Origin: Roseovarius sp.
GTDB taxonomy: Bacteria > Pseudomonadota > Alphaproteobacteria > Rhodobacterales > Rhodobacteraceae
Length of the DNA stretch: 64,000 bases
Direction of reading: 5' to 3'
Assembly: GCA_027493545.1 (NCBI GenBank)
Contig: JAOSKR010000001.1
Coordinates: 90,001-154,000, forward strand
The position numbers and the translations under genes are program-made. Below, piece by piece: positions 30,626 through 41,260 of this stretch. Every line of letters starts with the position of its first letter. The stretch's first letter is position 1. The notes below the pieces were generated by a model. It was not told the DNA's origin, made no database searches, and saw nothing but the letters and a program-made list of their open reading frames with translations.

Positions 30626-31458
30626 TTCAGCTTCTCGAAGAAGCGATCGCCGCGCCAGGTCCAGAAGTAGAGCATCGAGCGGCCGGACGAGGAAAAGATC
30701 ACCCGGCTGGCACGTCCGATGAGGTTCTCGTACGGCACGAACCCCACCCCGCCGGCGGCTGGCGGCACCCGGCTGTCGGTGGAGTTGTCACGGTTGTCGC
30801 CCATGAAGAAGTAATGGCCCGCGGGCACGGTGTAGACGCCGGTGTCATCGGTCGACTGCCGGGTTATGTTGAGGATGCTGTGCGAGCGCCCGTTCGGCAG
30901 CGTCTCGATCTGGCGCGACTTGAGGCAGGCGCCACCGAGACCCACCGGATCGTTCTCGCAGCGCGGGGTCGATTGCAGCGGACCCTGGCGTTCCTTGACC
31001 TCGGAAAAGCTGCCGCCCGGCTGCAGCCCGACCGGGGCGTCGTTGATGTGGAGCACACCGCCCTTCATCTGGATGCGATCACCGGGAAGGCCGATCAGGC
31101 GCTTGATGAAATCGGTGCCCTGCTGGGGGTGGCGAAAGACGATGATGTCGCCGCGCTCGGGCTCGGAGCCGAACAGGCGCGTGTTGTCGCCGTCGAGAAA
31201 CCCGCACAGCTTGCGCGCGTCGATGTCGATGCCAACGCTGGCAATCCGGATGGTCGGACAGGAGGCGTAGGAATAGCCGTAGGCCATCTTGTTGACGAAG
31301 AGGAAATCGCCGATCAGCAGCGTGTCCTTCATCGACCCCGAGGGGATCCAGAACGGCTGGAAAAAGAGGGTGCGGAAGATGCCCGCGATGACCAGCGCCC
31401 AGAACACCGTCTTGACGGTTTCCCACAATGCGCCTGATTTCCTGCCTTCTGCGGCCAT
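30622..31458 (-). CDS. lepB: Signal peptidase I
   Basis: Membrane serine protease that cleaves Sec and Tat signal peptides. Product of 278 residues with one N-terminal membrane helix ([16 protein letters not shown]). [18 protein letters not shown] (about 39-56) contains the nucleophile Ser, [11 protein letters not shown] the general-base Lys, and [17 protein letters not shown] the box-E region. The segment with three Cys (ASCPTIR, RKLCGFL, PRCEND) is an insertion of the periplasmic domain. It overlaps rnc by 4 bp and lies after acpS. Confidence 0.97.
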   Translation of the reverse strand: MAAEGRKSGALWETVKTVFWALVIAGIFRTLFFQPFWIPSGSMKDTLLIGDFLFVNKMAYGYSYASCPTIRIASVGIDIDARKLCGFLDGDNTRLFGSEPERGDIIVFRHPQQGTDFIKRLIGLPGDRIQMKGGVLHINDAPVGLQPGGSFSEVKERQGPLQSTPRCENDPVGLGGACLKSRQIETLPNGRSHSILNITRQSTDDTGVYTVPAGHYFFMGDNRDNSTDSRVPPAAGGVGFVPYENLIGRASRVIFSSSGRSMLYFWTWRGDRFFEKLK

Positions 31459-31513
31459 GACTGCCCCTCGCCTGCCGGTAACCCGCGCTTCATGGGCGCC
31501 GGCGGCAGGGGTG

Positions 31514-31936
31514 TCAAGTCACGCGGTCGGGAGCGCCGGCCACCGGCCGCGCCTCGATCACCACGAAGGCCTGCGCCCAGGGGTGATCGTCGGTCAGCGA
31601 CACATGGATCACCGCCGCGTACCCCGGCGGCGTCAATTCGGCCAGGCGGCGGGCGGCCCAGCCGGTCACCTCCATCACCGGCTGGCCGGTGTCGATGTTG
31701 CGCACCGCCATGTCGCGCCAGGCGATGCCCATCCTGAGCCCGGTGCCCAGCGCCTTGGAGCACGCCTCCTTGGCCGCCCAGCGCTTGGCATAGGTGCCGG
31801 CGATATCGGCGCGGCGCTCGGCCTTGCGCTGTTCGGTCTCGGTGAAGACGCGGGTGCGGAAACGGTCGCCGAAGCGGTCGAGCGTGCCGGCGATACGCTC
31901 GATATTGGCCAGGTCGGTGCCGATGCCGAGGATCAT
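31514..31936 (-). CDS. acpS: Holo-[acyl-carrier-protein] synthase
   Basis: Transfers 4'-phosphopantetheine from CoA to apo-ACP. Product of 140 residues. [14 protein letters not shown] (about 2-15) contains the Mg-binding Asp, and [17 protein letters not shown] (about 51-67) has the Glu and Lys of the CoA site. The size is that of a trimeric AcpS. It overlaps pdxJ by 4 bp (ATGA), the classical pdxJ-acpS pair. Confidence 0.97.
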   Translation of the reverse strand: MILGIGTDLANIERIAGTLDRFGDRFRTRVFTETEQRKAERRADIAGTYAKRWAAKEACSKALGTGLRMGIAWRDMAVRNIDTGQPVMEVTGWAARRLAELTPPGYAAVIHVSLTDDHPWAQAFVVIEARPVAGAPDRVT

Positions 31937-32682
31937 GGCGCGCGGGCGGCGTCCATCAGCCGGCGCATCTCGGCGATGGCCGGCTCGAGGCCGCGAAAGA
32001 TCGCCTCGCCGATCAGGAAATGCCCGATGTTGAGCTCGCGCACCTCGGGAAGGGCGGCGACGGGCGTGACCGTGTCGTAGGTCAGTCCGTGGCCGGCGTG
32101 GACCTCGAGCCCCAGCGCATGGGCATGGGCCGCCATGTCCGCCAGCGCCCGGAGTTCCCTGTCGCGCGCGTCAAACCGGCCCTCGGCATGGGCGTCGCAA
32201 TAGGCGCCGGTGTGCAGCTCGATCACCTCGGCGCCCACGCGGGCGGCGGCGTCGATTTGGGTGCGCTCGGCGGCGACGAAGAGCGACACCCGGCAGCCCG
32301 CCTCGCGCAGCGGCACGATGAAGCGGGTCAGGCGGGCCTCTTCGCGGGCGACGTCGAGCCCGCCCTCGGTGGTGCGCTCCTCGCGCTTTTCGGGCACGAT
32401 GCAGACCGCGTGCGGGCGGTGGCGCAGCGCGATCGCCTGCATCTCGTCCGTCGCCGCCATCTCGAAGTTGAGCGGCACCTTCAGCGACGCCATCAGCGCG
32501 TCGATGTCCGCGTCCGAGATGTGGCGGCGATCCTCGCGCAGATGCGCGGTGATGCCGTCGGCGCCGGCCTTCTCGGCCAGCCTGGCGGCGCGTACCGGGT
32601 CGGGGGTGTCGCCCCCGCGCGCGTTGCGCACGGTCGCCACATGGTCGATGTTCACGCCGAGACGCAGTTCAGTTGCCGACAT
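31933..32682 (-). CDS. pdxJ: Pyridoxine 5'-phosphate synthase
   Basis: Last step of the DXP-dependent vitamin B6 pathway: joins 1-deoxyxylulose 5-phosphate and 3-amino-2-oxopropyl phosphate. Product of 249 residues, a TIM barrel. [27 protein letters not shown] and FEMAATDEM are family motifs, and [10 protein letters not shown] and [10 protein letters not shown] form the phosphate site. The start overlaps the 3' end of the DUF2062 gene by 14 bp, so translation is probably coupled. Confidence 0.97.
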   Translation of the reverse strand: MSATELRLGVNIDHVATVRNARGGDTPDPVRAARLAEKAGADGITAHLREDRRHISDADIDALMASLKVPLNFEMAATDEMQAIALRHRPHAVCIVPEKREERTTEGGLDVAREEARLTRFIVPLREAGCRVSLFVAAERTQIDAAARVGAEVIELHTGAYCDAHAEGRFDARDRELRALADMAAHAHALGLEVHAGHGLTYDTVTPVAALPEVRELNIGHFLIGEAIFRGLEPAIAEMRRLMDAARAP

Positions 32683-33412
32683 CTTGCCGTCCTCCGTTTT
32701 GGTGCCGTCCGCCGGGCTTCTGCCCGCCCGACCCGGCCCTGCCGTCCTTCTCGCCCGCCTCGGCCCGGTCCGCCGCGGCCTTTTCCCTCAGTTCCCGCAG
32801 CACCTTCAGCTTGGCCTTGAGCCGGCCCTTGCGGCGGTTCTGATACGCCTGGATGACCGGCAGGCTGAGATAGTAGCCCATTACCCCGGCAATGAGGCCC
32901 GGGATGATGCCCCCGATCATGTAGGGAAAGAACACCTCGTCGTAAAACACATATAGCGCGTGCCAGTCGGCCACCTCATGGGTGAAGATGGCGAGGAAGT
33001 TATGGGTGAGATCGCCCCAGGCGTCGGCGAACTTGCCGACCAGCGAGCGGTGCGAGCCAAAGCTCTTGTTGAAGGTCCGTCCGAGCAGGAAGTTGCCGGT
33101 CTGAAAGGAAATCGTCGCGATCGGCAGGAACGTCAGCGGGTTGCCGACGAAGGTCGCCAGCAGCGAGGCGACGATGTTGCCGCGCATGATCCACGCCACC
33201 AGGGCCGCCAGGAAGAAGTGCATCCCGAAGAACGGCGAGAAGGTGACAAAGATGCCGGCAAAGATGCCGCGGGCAATGCGGTGCGGCGGATCGGGCAGGC
33301 GCCGCAGCCGGTGGCGGACGTAATAGAACGCCCGCGTCCAGCCGCCCCGCGGCCAGAGAGTTTCGTAGACGGCCCGCCAGAAGGGGCGTCTGTCCCGGCG
33401 CTTGAACACCAC
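32669..33412 (-). CDS. DUF2062 membrane protein
   Basis: Inner-membrane protein of 247 residues. [20 protein letters not shown] (about 44-63) and [19 protein letters not shown] (about 79-97) are the DUF2062 core helices; a further hydrophobic stretch lies near 165-185 ([18 protein letters not shown]). The C-terminal 45 residues are highly charged (Lys/Arg/Glu then Gly-rich). Function unknown; it sits between rsh and pdxJ, and its 3' end overlaps pdxJ, so it belongs to the same operon. Confidence 0.87.
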   Translation of the reverse strand: MVFKRRDRRPFWRAVYETLWPRGGWTRAFYYVRHRLRRLPDPPHRIARGIFAGIFVTFSPFFGMHFFLAALVAWIMRGNIVASLLATFVGNPLTFLPIATISFQTGNFLLGRTFNKSFGSHRSLVGKFADAWGDLTHNFLAIFTHEVADWHALYVFYDEVFFPYMIGGIIPGLIAGVMGYYLSLPVIQAYQNRRKGRLKAKLKVLRELREKAAADRAEAGEKDGRAGSGGQKPGGRHQNGGRQDVGN

Positions 33413-33430
33413 TTCGCGCGGCTCCCCGCC

Positions 33431-35566
33431 CTATTGTTTCACACCGCCGCCGGCGCGGGCCGGATCGCGGTAGCGTTCCACCGACGCCACGTCGCTTTCC
33501 GCGTCCAGCGCCGACATGATTCCGTGCAGATGCTCGGCGTCGCGCAGTTCGACATCTATCAGCAGGCGATAGAAATCCGGTTTGCGATCGACGAAAGTCA
33601 GGTCCGAGATATTGGCCTTCTGCTCGCCGATCAATGTGCAAATGCGCCCCATCACGCCGGCATCATTGCCGATGGTGACGTCGAGCGTGACATCGTACTC
33701 GGCCGGGTGCTTGCCATCGTGCCAGCGCAGGTCCAGCCAGCGATCCGGCTGATCCTCGTATTGCGACAGCGCGGCGCAGTCGATGGCATGCACCACCACG
33801 CCCTTGCCGCGGAAGGTGATGCCGACGATTCGCTCACCCGGCAGCGGCTGGCAGCAGCGGGCGCGCTCGAAACGCTGGTTGCGCCCCAGTCCGATCACCG
33901 CGCGGTCGCGACCCACGAGGTGGCTGTCGTCCGGCGCGATATCGGGATAGACCGCGTTCAGTACCTGCCGCGTGGTCAGCTCGGCGCTGCCCAGCCGCGC
34001 CAGCACCTCGTCGGCATCCGCCAGCCGCAGGGTCCTGGCCGCCGTCGTCAGCGCCTTTTCGGTGGCGCGCTTGCGCACATGCTCGAAGGCCGAGCGCGCC
34101 AGTTCGCGCCCGAGCTTGATATAGCGGTCGCGATCCAGTTCCCGCAAGGCCCGGCGGATGGCGGCGCGGGCCTTGCCGGTGATGGCGATTTCAAGCCAGG
34201 TGGATTGCGGCGTCTGGCCGTCGGCGGTGATCACCTCGACCGACTGGCCATTCTTGATCCGGGTCCAGAGCGGCACCCGCATGCCGTCGATCTTGGCGCC
34301 GACGCAGGCGTGCCCGATGCGGGTATGGATGGCGTAGGCAAAGTCGATCGGCGTGGCACCCCGGGGCAACTTGACCACATCGCCCTTGGGGGTGAAGCAG
34401 AACACCTTGTCGGTGTACATCTCCAGCCTGACCGCCTCGAGGAACTCATCGTGGTCCTCCTCGGTGTCGAACTGCTCGGTCAGGGTGGCGATCCAGCGCG
34501 CGGGATCGACCGCGAACGGGTTTTCGGCCGGCACCCCGTCGCGATAGGACCAGTGCGCCGCCACCCCGGTTTCGGCGACGTCATGCATCGCCTGAGTGCG
34601 GATCTGGACCTCGACCCGCTTGCCGTCGCGCCCTGATACGGTGGTGTGGATCGAACGGTAACCGTTCGACTTGGGCTGGCTTATGTAATCCTTGAACCGC
34701 CCCGGCACCGCCCGCCAGCGCCGGTGGATCGCGCCCAGCACGCGGTAGCAGTCGTCCTCCGAGCGGGTGATGATGCGGAACCCGTAGATGTCGGAGAGGC
34801 GCGAGAAACCCATCTTCTTTTCCTGCATCTTGCGCCAGATCGAATAGGGCTTCTTGGCCCGGCCCAGCACATCGGCCTCGATGCCGGCGCGGTCGAGCAC
34901 CTGGCGCATGTCCCCGGTGATGCGCTCGATGACGTCGCCGGCCTCTTTTTGCAGGGTGATGAACCGGCGGATGATCGAGGCGCGCGCCTCGGGGTTGATC
35001 ACCCGGAAGGCCAGGTCCTCGAGTTCCTCGCGCATCCACTGCATGCCCATGCGCCCGGCGAGCGGCGCGAAGATGTCCATCGTCTCGCGCGCCTTCTTGA
35101 GCTGCTTTTTCGGGCGCATCGCCTTGATCGTGCGCATGTTGTGCAGGCGGTCGGCGAGCTTGACCAGGATCACCCGCATGTCCTTGGACATCGCCATGAA
35201 GAGCTTGCGGAAATTTTCGGCCTGCTGGGTTTCGGTGCTGGAAAGCTGCAGCTTGGTCAGCTTCGTCACCCCGTCGACCAGATCGGCGATCTCGGGCCCG
35301 AAGCGGTCGGCCACCATGGCATAGGAGGCCCGGGTGTCCTCGACCGTGTCGTGCAGGAGCGCGGTGACGATGGTGGCGTCGTCGAGCCGTTGCTCGGCCA
35401 GGATCGCGGCGACGGCGGCGGGATGGCTGAAATAGGCCTCACCGGAATGGCGATACTGGCCTTCGTGCATCTCGCGGGCGAACTCGTAGGCCGCGGTGAT
35501 CAGCTTGTCGTCGGTTCTGGGGTTGTAGGTGCGGACCAGTTCGATGAGGTCCTCGACCGCGATCAT
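33431..35566 (-). CDS. rsh: Bifunctional (p)ppGpp synthetase/hydrolase (RelA/SpoT, Rsh)
   Basis: Makes and degrades the stringent alarmone (p)ppGpp. Product of 711 residues. The HD hydrolase domain is intact (YFSHPAAVAAILAEQ; TALLHDTVEDT), the synthetase domain has IYGFRIITRSEDDCYRVLGAIH, followed by the TGS domain (CFTPKGDVVKLPRGATPIDFAYAIH) and a C-terminal ACT domain. Both activities are therefore expected, as for the single long Rsh of Alphaproteobacteria. It lies downstream of rpoZ, as in many Proteobacteria. No frameshift. Confidence 0.97.
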   Translation of the reverse strand: MIAVEDLIELVRTYNPRTDDKLITAAYEFAREMHEGQYRHSGEAYFSHPAAVAAILAEQRLDDATIVTALLHDTVEDTRASYAMVADRFGPEIADLVDGVTKLTKLQLSSTETQQAENFRKLFMAMSKDMRVILVKLADRLHNMRTIKAMRPKKQLKKARETMDIFAPLAGRMGMQWMREELEDLAFRVINPEARASIIRRFITLQKEAGDVIERITGDMRQVLDRAGIEADVLGRAKKPYSIWRKMQEKKMGFSRLSDIYGFRIITRSEDDCYRVLGAIHRRWRAVPGRFKDYISQPKSNGYRSIHTTVSGRDGKRVEVQIRTQAMHDVAETGVAAHWSYRDGVPAENPFAVDPARWIATLTEQFDTEEDHDEFLEAVRLEMYTDKVFCFTPKGDVVKLPRGATPIDFAYAIHTRIGHACVGAKIDGMRVPLWTRIKNGQSVEVITADGQTPQSTWLEIAITGKARAAIRRALRELDRDRYIKLGRELARSAFEHVRKRATEKALTTAARTLRLADADEVLARLGSAELTTRQVLNAVYPDIAPDDSHLVGRDRAVIGLGRNQRFERARCCQPLPGERIVGITFRGKGVVVHAIDCAALSQYEDQPDRWLDLRWHDGKHPAEYDVTLDVTIGNDAGVMGRICTLIGEQKANISDLTFVDRKPDFYRLLIDVELRDAEHLHGIMSALDAESDVASVERYRDPARAGGGVKQ

Positions 35567-35598
35567 CCCGTGCCCGATCCCCGAATCGAGGGGAGGCC

Positions 35599-35955
35599 TC
35601 AGCCCTGCCCCTGTGCCGCCATGAGCTGCCGGAGAAGCTCTTCCTCACCGGGCATCTCGTTCTCGGCCGGCTTGTCGGGCTCGCCGCCCATCAGCAGGGC
35701 CATGGAATCGTCTTCGGGCTCGTCCACCTCGATCTGGGTCTGGTTCGATTCGATCAGACGCTCGCGCAGGTCGTCGGCCGATTGCGTCTCTTCGGCGATC
35801 TCGCGCAGCGCCACCACCGGGTTCTTGTCGTTGTCGCGGTCCACCGTCAGCGGCGCGCCGGCCGAAATCTCGCGCGCGCGGTGCGCGGCAAGCATCACCA
35901 GTTCGAACCGGTTCGGAACCTTGTCGACGCAGTCTTCGGTTGTCACGCGTGCCAT
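35599..35955 (-). CDS. rpoZ: RNA polymerase omega subunit
   Basis: Small RNA polymerase subunit that binds the C-terminus of beta' and forms part of a ppGpp site. Product of 118 residues. [20 protein letters not shown] is the universal N-terminus, and [11 protein letters not shown] and [12 protein letters not shown] follow. The acidic C-terminal tail is longer than in E. coli, as usual in Alphaproteobacteria. The start at 35955 has a GGAGG-type site (GGAGGTCCC on the minus strand). The rsh gene follows 32 bp later. Confidence 0.97.
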   Translation of the reverse strand: MARVTTEDCVDKVPNRFELVMLAAHRAREISAGAPLTVDRDNDKNPVVALREIAEETQSADDLRERLIESNQTQIEVDEPEDDSMALLMGGEPDKPAENEMPGEEELLRQLMAAQGQG

Positions 35956-36043
35956 GGGACCTCCAGAGCGGTTGGCATATGCGGCGGGAAGCCTTGTATC
36001 TATCGCCTCCCGGCAGGGTTTACAAGCGTCGATTGCGGCCCCG

Positions 36044-36646
36044 TCACCCGGGTAGCGGCACCACCTCCGCCAGCGCCCCGGGCGGCAGCGCCGCCAGCAT
36101 TTCACGCACCGTGACGGCCAGCACCGGATGACGCCATTGCGGCGCCACATCGGCCAGCGGCACCAGCACGAATGCGCGGTCCTGCAGCCGCGGATGCGGC
36201 AGGATCAGCCGGTCGGGGGTATGCGCGATCCGGCTCTCGGGTGGCAGCTCGCGCCAGCGGTCATGGGTTGCGCGATCAGGCGCCACCTGCCCGCCCGCCG
36301 CCAGCAGGTCGAGATCGAGCGTCCGCTGGCCCCAGCGCCGCACCCGTTTGCGCCCGAATTCGTCCTCGACCGCATGCAGGAGGTCGAGCATCCGCCGGGG
36401 TCCGCCGTCAAGGCGCAGCCGGGCGGCGGCATTGACGTAATCGGGGCCGGCCCCGGGCGGAAAACAGGGCGTGCGAAAGAACCGGCTGACGCGCATCCCG
36501 CGCGCGCCCGACCGCGCCAGGCGGTCGATCGCGGCGCGCAGGGTCAGCTCAGGCGCCCCCGCCGGCGAGGACAGATTGGCGCCCGGGGCGATCAGGTATT
36601 CGCTGTCTTTCGACAATGGCGTCGCGTCCTTCGAGGTGAGCTCCAC
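36044..36646 (-). CDS. folK: HPPK, 6-hydroxymethyl-7,8-dihydropterin pyrophosphokinase
   Basis: Folate pathway enzyme that pyrophosphorylates hydroxymethyldihydropterin. Product of 200 residues. The N-terminal [11 protein letters not shown] corresponds to the usual LGSNLG start; [16 protein letters not shown] carries the catalytic Arg and the two Mg-binding Asp; [18 protein letters not shown] is the C-terminal signature. About 15 residues precede the core, so an internal start is possible. folP and folB are not adjacent. It precedes rpoZ on the same strand. Confidence 0.9.
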   Translation of the reverse strand: MELTSKDATPLSKDSEYLIAPGANLSSPAGAPELTLRAAIDRLARSGARGMRVSRFFRTPCFPPGAGPDYVNAAARLRLDGGPRRMLDLLHAVEDEFGRKRVRRWGQRTLDLDLLAAGGQVAPDRATHDRWRELPPESRIAHTPDRLILPHPRLQDRAFVLVPLADVAPQWRHPVLAVTVREMLAALPPGALAEVVPLPG

Positions 36647-36777
36647 GCTGTGTCCGGCAATAACTCTTGTGCAACAAGACTCGAAATCTTAATTTTCCGG
36701 TGCCCTATCCGGCACCACCACTCACACCGCTCACACCACTCACTTCGGACCGGGCATGGATTTTGAAAGGGATTTCG
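36647..36777. promoter_or_regulatory. Divergent promoter region between folK and the NYN gene
   Basis: A 131-bp gap, locally richer in A+T. It holds an imperfect palindrome CTTGTGCAACAAG near 36666, a small hairpin GGTGCC/GGCACC (36699-36716) and three tandem 9-bp units of the CTCACACCN type (36721-36747). No consensus promoter can be named with confidence. Confidence 0.35.
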
Positions 36778-37354
36778 ATGTTCTACAAGGATGACCGGCT
36801 GGCGCTGTTCATCGATGGATCGAATTTATATGCCGCTGCCAAGGCGCTCGGGTTCGACATCGACTACAAGCTCCTGCGGGCCGAGTTCATACGCCGGGGC
36901 AAGCTCTTGCGCGCCTTCTACTACACCGCTCTTCTGGAAAGCGATGAATATTCGCCGATCCGGCCGCTGGTCGACTGGCTGCACTACAACGGTTTTTCGA
37001 TGGTGACAAAGCCGGCCAAGGAATACACCGACAGCCGAGGGCCGGCGAAAGATCAAGGGCAACATGGACATCGAACTCGCGGTCGACGCGATGGAACTGG
37101 CGCCGCGGGTCGATCACATCGTGCTGTTTTCGGGCGACGGCGATTTCCGACCGCTGGTGGAAAGCCTGCAGCGCCAGGGCGTGCGGGTCTCGGTGGTCTC
37201 GACGATCCGCAGCCAGCCGCCGATGATCGCTGACGAGTTGCGCCGGCAGGCCGACAACTTCATCGATCTCGACGATCTGCGCGAGGTGATCGGGCGGCCG
37301 CCGCGAGAACATCCAAACGAAAGCCGCGAGAACGGCTACACGCCGCAGAAGTGA
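36778..37354 (+). CDS. NYN-domain (LabA/DUF88-like) protein (one frameshift)
   Basis: PIN-like NYN-domain protein, about 191 residues once one extra base near 37036 is removed. [19 protein letters not shown] holds the first conserved Asp of the nuclease-like site; [13 protein letters not shown] and [18 protein letters not shown] supply the other acidic residues, so all four expected carboxylates are present. Such proteins are thought to act on RNA, but no substrate is known here. The first part ends at TDSRG and the second resumes with [11 protein letters not shown] in another frame. Confidence 0.85.
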
Positions 37355-37475
37355 TTCGCCTCGCCCCGGCGCCGCGATGAGCGTCGCGGCTTTCGGGGGC
37401 GTCCGGAGCGCGCGCTCGCGGCTCTGGACGCGGGCGGCACATGGCCTTACCTGTTGCATTCAGACAGGAGGCCAC

Positions 37476-38427
37476 ATGCACAAACCGCCGCTGACACTCT
37501 ACCTCGCCGCCCCGCGCGGGTTTTGCGCCGGGGTCGACCGGGCGATCAAGATCGTCGAGACGGCGCTGGCCAAATGGGGCGCCCCGGTCTACGTGCGCCA
37601 CGAGATCGTGCACAACAAATACGTGGTCGACGACCTGCGCGCGAAGGGCGCGGTCTTTGTCGAGGAGCTCGACGAATGCCCCGACGACCGGCCAGTGATC
37701 TTTTCCGCCCACGGCGTGCCCAAGACGGTGCCGGCCGAGGCCGCCCGGCGGCAGATGATCTATGTCGACGCCACCTGCCCGCTGGTCTCCAAGGTGCATA
37801 TCGAGGCCGAGCGCCACGCCGAGGCGGGGTTGCAGATCGTCATGATCGGTCATGCCGGCCACCCCGAGACCATCGGCACGATGGGCCAGCTGCCAGCGGG
37901 CGAGGTGCTGCTGGTGGAAACCCCCGCCGACGTGGCCGGGCTGGCCGTGCGCGACCCCCAGAGGCTGGCCTTCGTCACCCAGACGACGCTGTCGGTCGAT
38001 GACACCACCGACATCGTAACCGCGCTGAGGGCGCGCTTTCCCGCCATTGTCGGGCCGCACAAGGAAGACATCTGTTACGCCACCACCAACCGGCAGGGAG
38101 GCAGTCAAGGCGATCGCCGCGCGCGTGGACGCGATGCTGGTGGTCGGTGCGCCGAACTCGTCGAACTCGAAGCGCCTGGTCGAGGTCGGGCGCAAGGCGG
38201 GCTGCGCCCATGCTCAACTTGTCCAGCGGGCCGGCGATATCGACTGGCGCGCACTCGAGGGCATCCGCGCGCTGGGCCTGACCGCCGGCGCCAGCGCGCC
38301 CGAGGTGCTGGTCGACGAGGTGATCGAGGCCCTCCGGACGCGCTATGAGGTGACACTCGAAACCGTCAAGACCGCCGCCGAGAACGTCGAGTTCAAGCTG
38401 CCCCGCGCGGTGCGGGAAACGGCATGA
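37476..38427 (+). CDS. ispH: 4-hydroxy-3-methylbut-2-enyl diphosphate reductase (one frameshift)
   Basis: Final MEP-pathway enzyme: converts HMBPP to IPP and DMAPP with an iron-sulfur cluster. [14 protein letters not shown] holds the first cluster Cys, [12 protein letters not shown] the second, and [12 protein letters not shown] belongs to the substrate pocket; the [13 protein letters not shown] and FSAHGVP histidines are present. The third Cys is in [10 protein letters not shown]. An extra G near 38099 breaks the frame just after NRQ; the second part [14 protein letters not shown] continues to 38427. The corrected length is about 316 residues. AGGAGG precedes the ATG. As this enzyme is normally essential, the break is probably a sequence error. 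Confidence 0.95.
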
Positions 38428-38500
38428 GCGCGATGCCGCCATCGCCCGTCCGCCAGCCGCACCGTGCCACCGAACGCGCCGCGAAAAGGGGTCGGTCGGC

Positions 38501-39094
38501 ATGACCGACGAGCGAACGCTGTCGATCTACGATCGTCAAAGCCGCGACTATGCCGAGATGATGGATCGCGACGCCGAAAGGGATCCCATGATCGGCCGGT
38601 TCATCGCCATGTGCCCGCCGGGCGGCCGGGTGCTCGATCTGGGCTGCGGAGCCGGACATTTCGCCGGGCGGATGGCGGCGGCCGGCCTGCGGGTCGATGC
38701 GCTCGACGCATCCGCGGCGATGGTGGATCGCACGGCCCGCCGGCCGGGTGTCTTGGCCCGTCTGGGCAGGTTCGAGGATCTCGACGAACGATCGGTCTAT
38801 GACGGGATCTGGGCCTATTTCAGCCTGCTGCACGCCCGACGCAGGGACCTGCCCGACCATCTTGGGCGGATCGCCGCGGCGTTGCGCCCCGGCGGCCTCG
38901 TGTTTCTCGGCATGAAGCGCGGCAGCGGCAGCGGACGGGACCGGCTGGGCAGGTACTACGAATATTACGAACGTGAAGACCTCGAGACGCTTCTGCCGCG
39001 CGCCGGATTGCAACCTGGCGATTGCTGGTTCGGCACGTCGACGGGCATGGCCGGTCATCCTGAAGGCTGGATCGCGATTGCCGCCCGTGGTTGA
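38501..39094 (+). CDS. Class I SAM-dependent methyltransferase (Methyltransf_11/25 type)
   Basis: Small methyltransferase of 197 residues. [20 protein letters not shown] (about 45-64) is motif [15 protein letters not shown] motif post-I, and [12 protein letters not shown] motif [22 protein letters not shown] fits the usual motif-II position. Relatives are annotated as generic methyltransferases, so the substrate is unknown. Its 3' end overlaps the GTG start of rnhA by 8 bp, suggesting coupling in one transcript after ispH. Confidence 0.85.
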   Translation: MTDERTLSIYDRQSRDYAEMMDRDAERDPMIGRFIAMCPPGGRVLDLGCGAGHFAGRMAAAGLRVDALDASAAMVDRTARRPGVLARLGRFEDLDERSVYDGIWAYFSLLHARRRDLPDHLGRIAAALRPGGLVFLGMKRGSGSGRDRLGRYYEYYEREDLETLLPRAGLQPGDCWFGTSTGMAGHPEGWIAIAARG

Positions 39095-39560
39095 GATCGT
39101 GGCCCATACCGACGGCGCCTGCTCGGGCAATCCCGGCCCCGGCGGCTGGGGCGTGCTGTTGCAGGCGCTCGACGGCGGTCGCGTCGTCAAGGAACGCGAA
39201 CTGATGGGCGGCGAGGCCACCACCACCAACAACCGGATGGAACTCACGGCCGCGATCGCCGCGCTGGAGGCGTTGAACACCCCGACCGAAATCACCATCG
39301 TGACCGATTCAGCCTATGTGAAGGACGGCATCACCGCCTGGCTGCACGGCTGGAAAAAGAACGGCTGGCGGACCGCCGCGCGAAAGCCGGTCAAGAACAC
39401 CGATCTCTGGCAGCGCCTCGACGCGGCGCAGGCCCGCCACCGGGTGCGCTGGGAATGGATCAAGGGCCATGCCGGCCATCCGGAGAACGAACGCGCCGAC
39501 GAACTGGCCCGCGCGGGCATGAAACCCTACCAAGTGCGAAGCGCCGAAACCCGCCCGTGA
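39087..39560 (+). CDS. rnhA: Ribonuclease HI
   Basis: Degrades the RNA of RNA-DNA hybrids. Product of 157 residues. [16 protein letters not shown] has the first catalytic Asp, [13 protein letters not shown] the Glu, [11 protein letters not shown] the second Asp, [15 protein letters not shown] the His and the last Asp. I chose the GTG at 39087, which gives the standard VEIVAHTDG start and overlaps the methyltransferase stop. All catalytic residues are present, so it should be active. Confidence 0.95.
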   Translation: MVEIVAHTDGACSGNPGPGGWGVLLQALDGGRVVKERELMGGEATTTNNRMELTAAIAALEALNTPTEITIVTDSAYVKDGITAWLHGWKKNGWRTAARKPVKNTDLWQRLDAAQARHRVRWEWIKGHAGHPENERADELARAGMKPYQVRSAETRP

Positions 39561-39847
39561 TCGGGCACCGGCCGTTGCCGGTTTCACCATTGCCGTGAAG
39601 GTCCGGCCCGGAGGTGTTTTCGCCGTTGGTGCAGGACGCCTTCACCGCAGCGCTTCCGGATTTCCGGCCTTTGGAACGGGTTCGCACGCGGTCTTCCACG
39701 CAGGGCACCGCTCTGGACCTAGACAAATGCCTGATCTGGCCCTAACCGTACCACCCATTTCGGGGCTCAGATGAAGGCGAATCAAAACGGCAGGCACTGC
39801 CTGCGACCCGGCCGCCCCGGCCGGGCTGAACCTGATGGAGCATCGCG

Positions 39848-41233
39848 ATGGACGGCATCATTCCCAACGACATCGAAAAGGTGGTCGAGGCCGACCGCGC
39901 CCATGTCTGGCATCACCTGATCCAGCACAAGCCCTTCGAGACCGGCGCCCCGCGCATCATCGTCGAGGGCAAGGGCATGCGGGTCTGGGACCAGTACGGC
40001 AAGGAATTTCTCGACGCCGTCTCGGGCGGGGTGTGGACCGTGAACGTCGGCTACGGGCGCGAACGCATCGCCAACGCGGTGCGCGACCAGTTGATCAAGC
40101 TGAACTATTTCGCGGGCTCGGCGGGCTCGATCCCCGGCGCGCAGTTCTCCGAAAAGCTGATCGGGAAGATGCCGGGAATGGCGCGGGTCTACCAGACCAA
40201 TTCCGGCACCGAGGCGAACGAGAAAGCCTTCAAGATGGTGCGCCAGATCGCGCACAAGTACCATGGCGGGCGCAAGTACAAGATCCTCTACCGCGAGCGC
40301 GACTATCACGGCTCGTCCATCGGCGCGATGTCGGCCGGCGGCCAGGACGAACGCAACGTCCAGTACGGCCCCTTTGCCCCAGGTTTCGTGCGGGTGCCGC
40401 ATTGCATGGAATACCGTGCGCAATGGGATCTGTCGGGCGAGGAATACGGTATCCGCGCCGCTGACGCGATCGAGGAGGTGATCCTCGCCGAGGGGCCCGA
40501 CACGGTGGGCGCGCTCTGCCTCGAGCCGGTCACCGCCGGCGGCGGCGTCATCACGCCGCCCCCGGGCTATTGGCCGCGGGTGCAGGAGATCTGCCGCAAA
40601 TACGACATCTTGCTGCATATCGACGAGGTGGTGTGCGGGATCGGGCGCACCGGCACCGAATGGTTCGGCTACCAGCATTACGGCATAGAGCCCGATTTCG
40701 TGACCATGGCCAAGGGCGTAGCCTCGGGCTATGCCGCCATCGCCTGCTGCGTCACCTCCGAACGCGTCTTCGAGATGTTCAAGGAACGACCCGAGGATCC
40801 GCTCGACCATTTCCGCGACATCTCGACCTTTGGCGGCTGCACCGCCGGGCCGGCGGCGGCGCTGGAAAACATCGCCATCATCGAGGAGGAGAACCTGCTC
40901 GAGAACACCACCGCGATGGGCGCCTACATGCTCGACCGGCTGCGCGGCTTGCAGGAGAAACACGCCGTCATCGGCGACGTGCGCGGCAAGGGGCTCTTTC
41001 TCGGCGCCGAACTGGTCGCCGACCGCGCCAGCAAGGAACCGGTGGCCGAGGCCCAGATCGGCGCGGTGGTCGCTGCCTGTGCCGCCGAGGGGGTGATCAT
41101 CGGCGCCAGCAACCGCTCGGTTCCGGGGTTCAACAACGTGCTTTGCTATTCGCCGGCGCTGATCGCCACCAAGAGCGACATCGACCAGATCGTCGACGCC
41201 ACCGACAAGGCGCTGAGCAAGGTGTTCGGGTAG
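39848..41233 (+). CDS. tpa: Taurine-pyruvate aminotransferase (class III)
   Basis: PLP enzyme of 461 residues that converts taurine and pyruvate to sulfoacetaldehyde and alanine, the entry to taurine catabolism. ADRAHVWHHLIQHKPF at the N-terminus, SGGVWTVNVGYGRERIA, YRERDYHGSSIGAMSAGGQ and PITAGGG-like PVTAGGGVI closely resemble characterised Tpa. The PLP motif is DEVVCGIGRTG with the Lys in TMAKGVASGYAA. Start 39848 is preceded by TGGAGC. The usual partners (xsc, pta, tauR, ald) are not adjacent, so it may be a lone copy or act on a related omega-amino acid such as beta-alanine or hypotaurine. Confidence 0.8.
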   Translation: MDGIIPNDIEKVVEADRAHVWHHLIQHKPFETGAPRIIVEGKGMRVWDQYGKEFLDAVSGGVWTVNVGYGRERIANAVRDQLIKLNYFAGSAGSIPGAQFSEKLIGKMPGMARVYQTNSGTEANEKAFKMVRQIAHKYHGGRKYKILYRERDYHGSSIGAMSAGGQDERNVQYGPFAPGFVRVPHCMEYRAQWDLSGEEYGIRAADAIEEVILAEGPDTVGALCLEPVTAGGGVITPPPGYWPRVQEICRKYDILLHIDEVVCGIGRTGTEWFGYQHYGIEPDFVTMAKGVASGYAAIACCVTSERVFEMFKERPEDPLDHFRDISTFGGCTAGPAAALENIAIIEEENLLENTTAMGAYMLDRLRGLQEKHAVIGDVRGKGLFLGAELVADRASKEPVAEAQIGAVVAACAAEGVIIGASNRSVPGFNNVLCYSPALIATKSDIDQIVDATDKALSKVFG

Positions 41234-41260
41234 CGAGCCTGCGTTCGGCCCGAAACCTGC

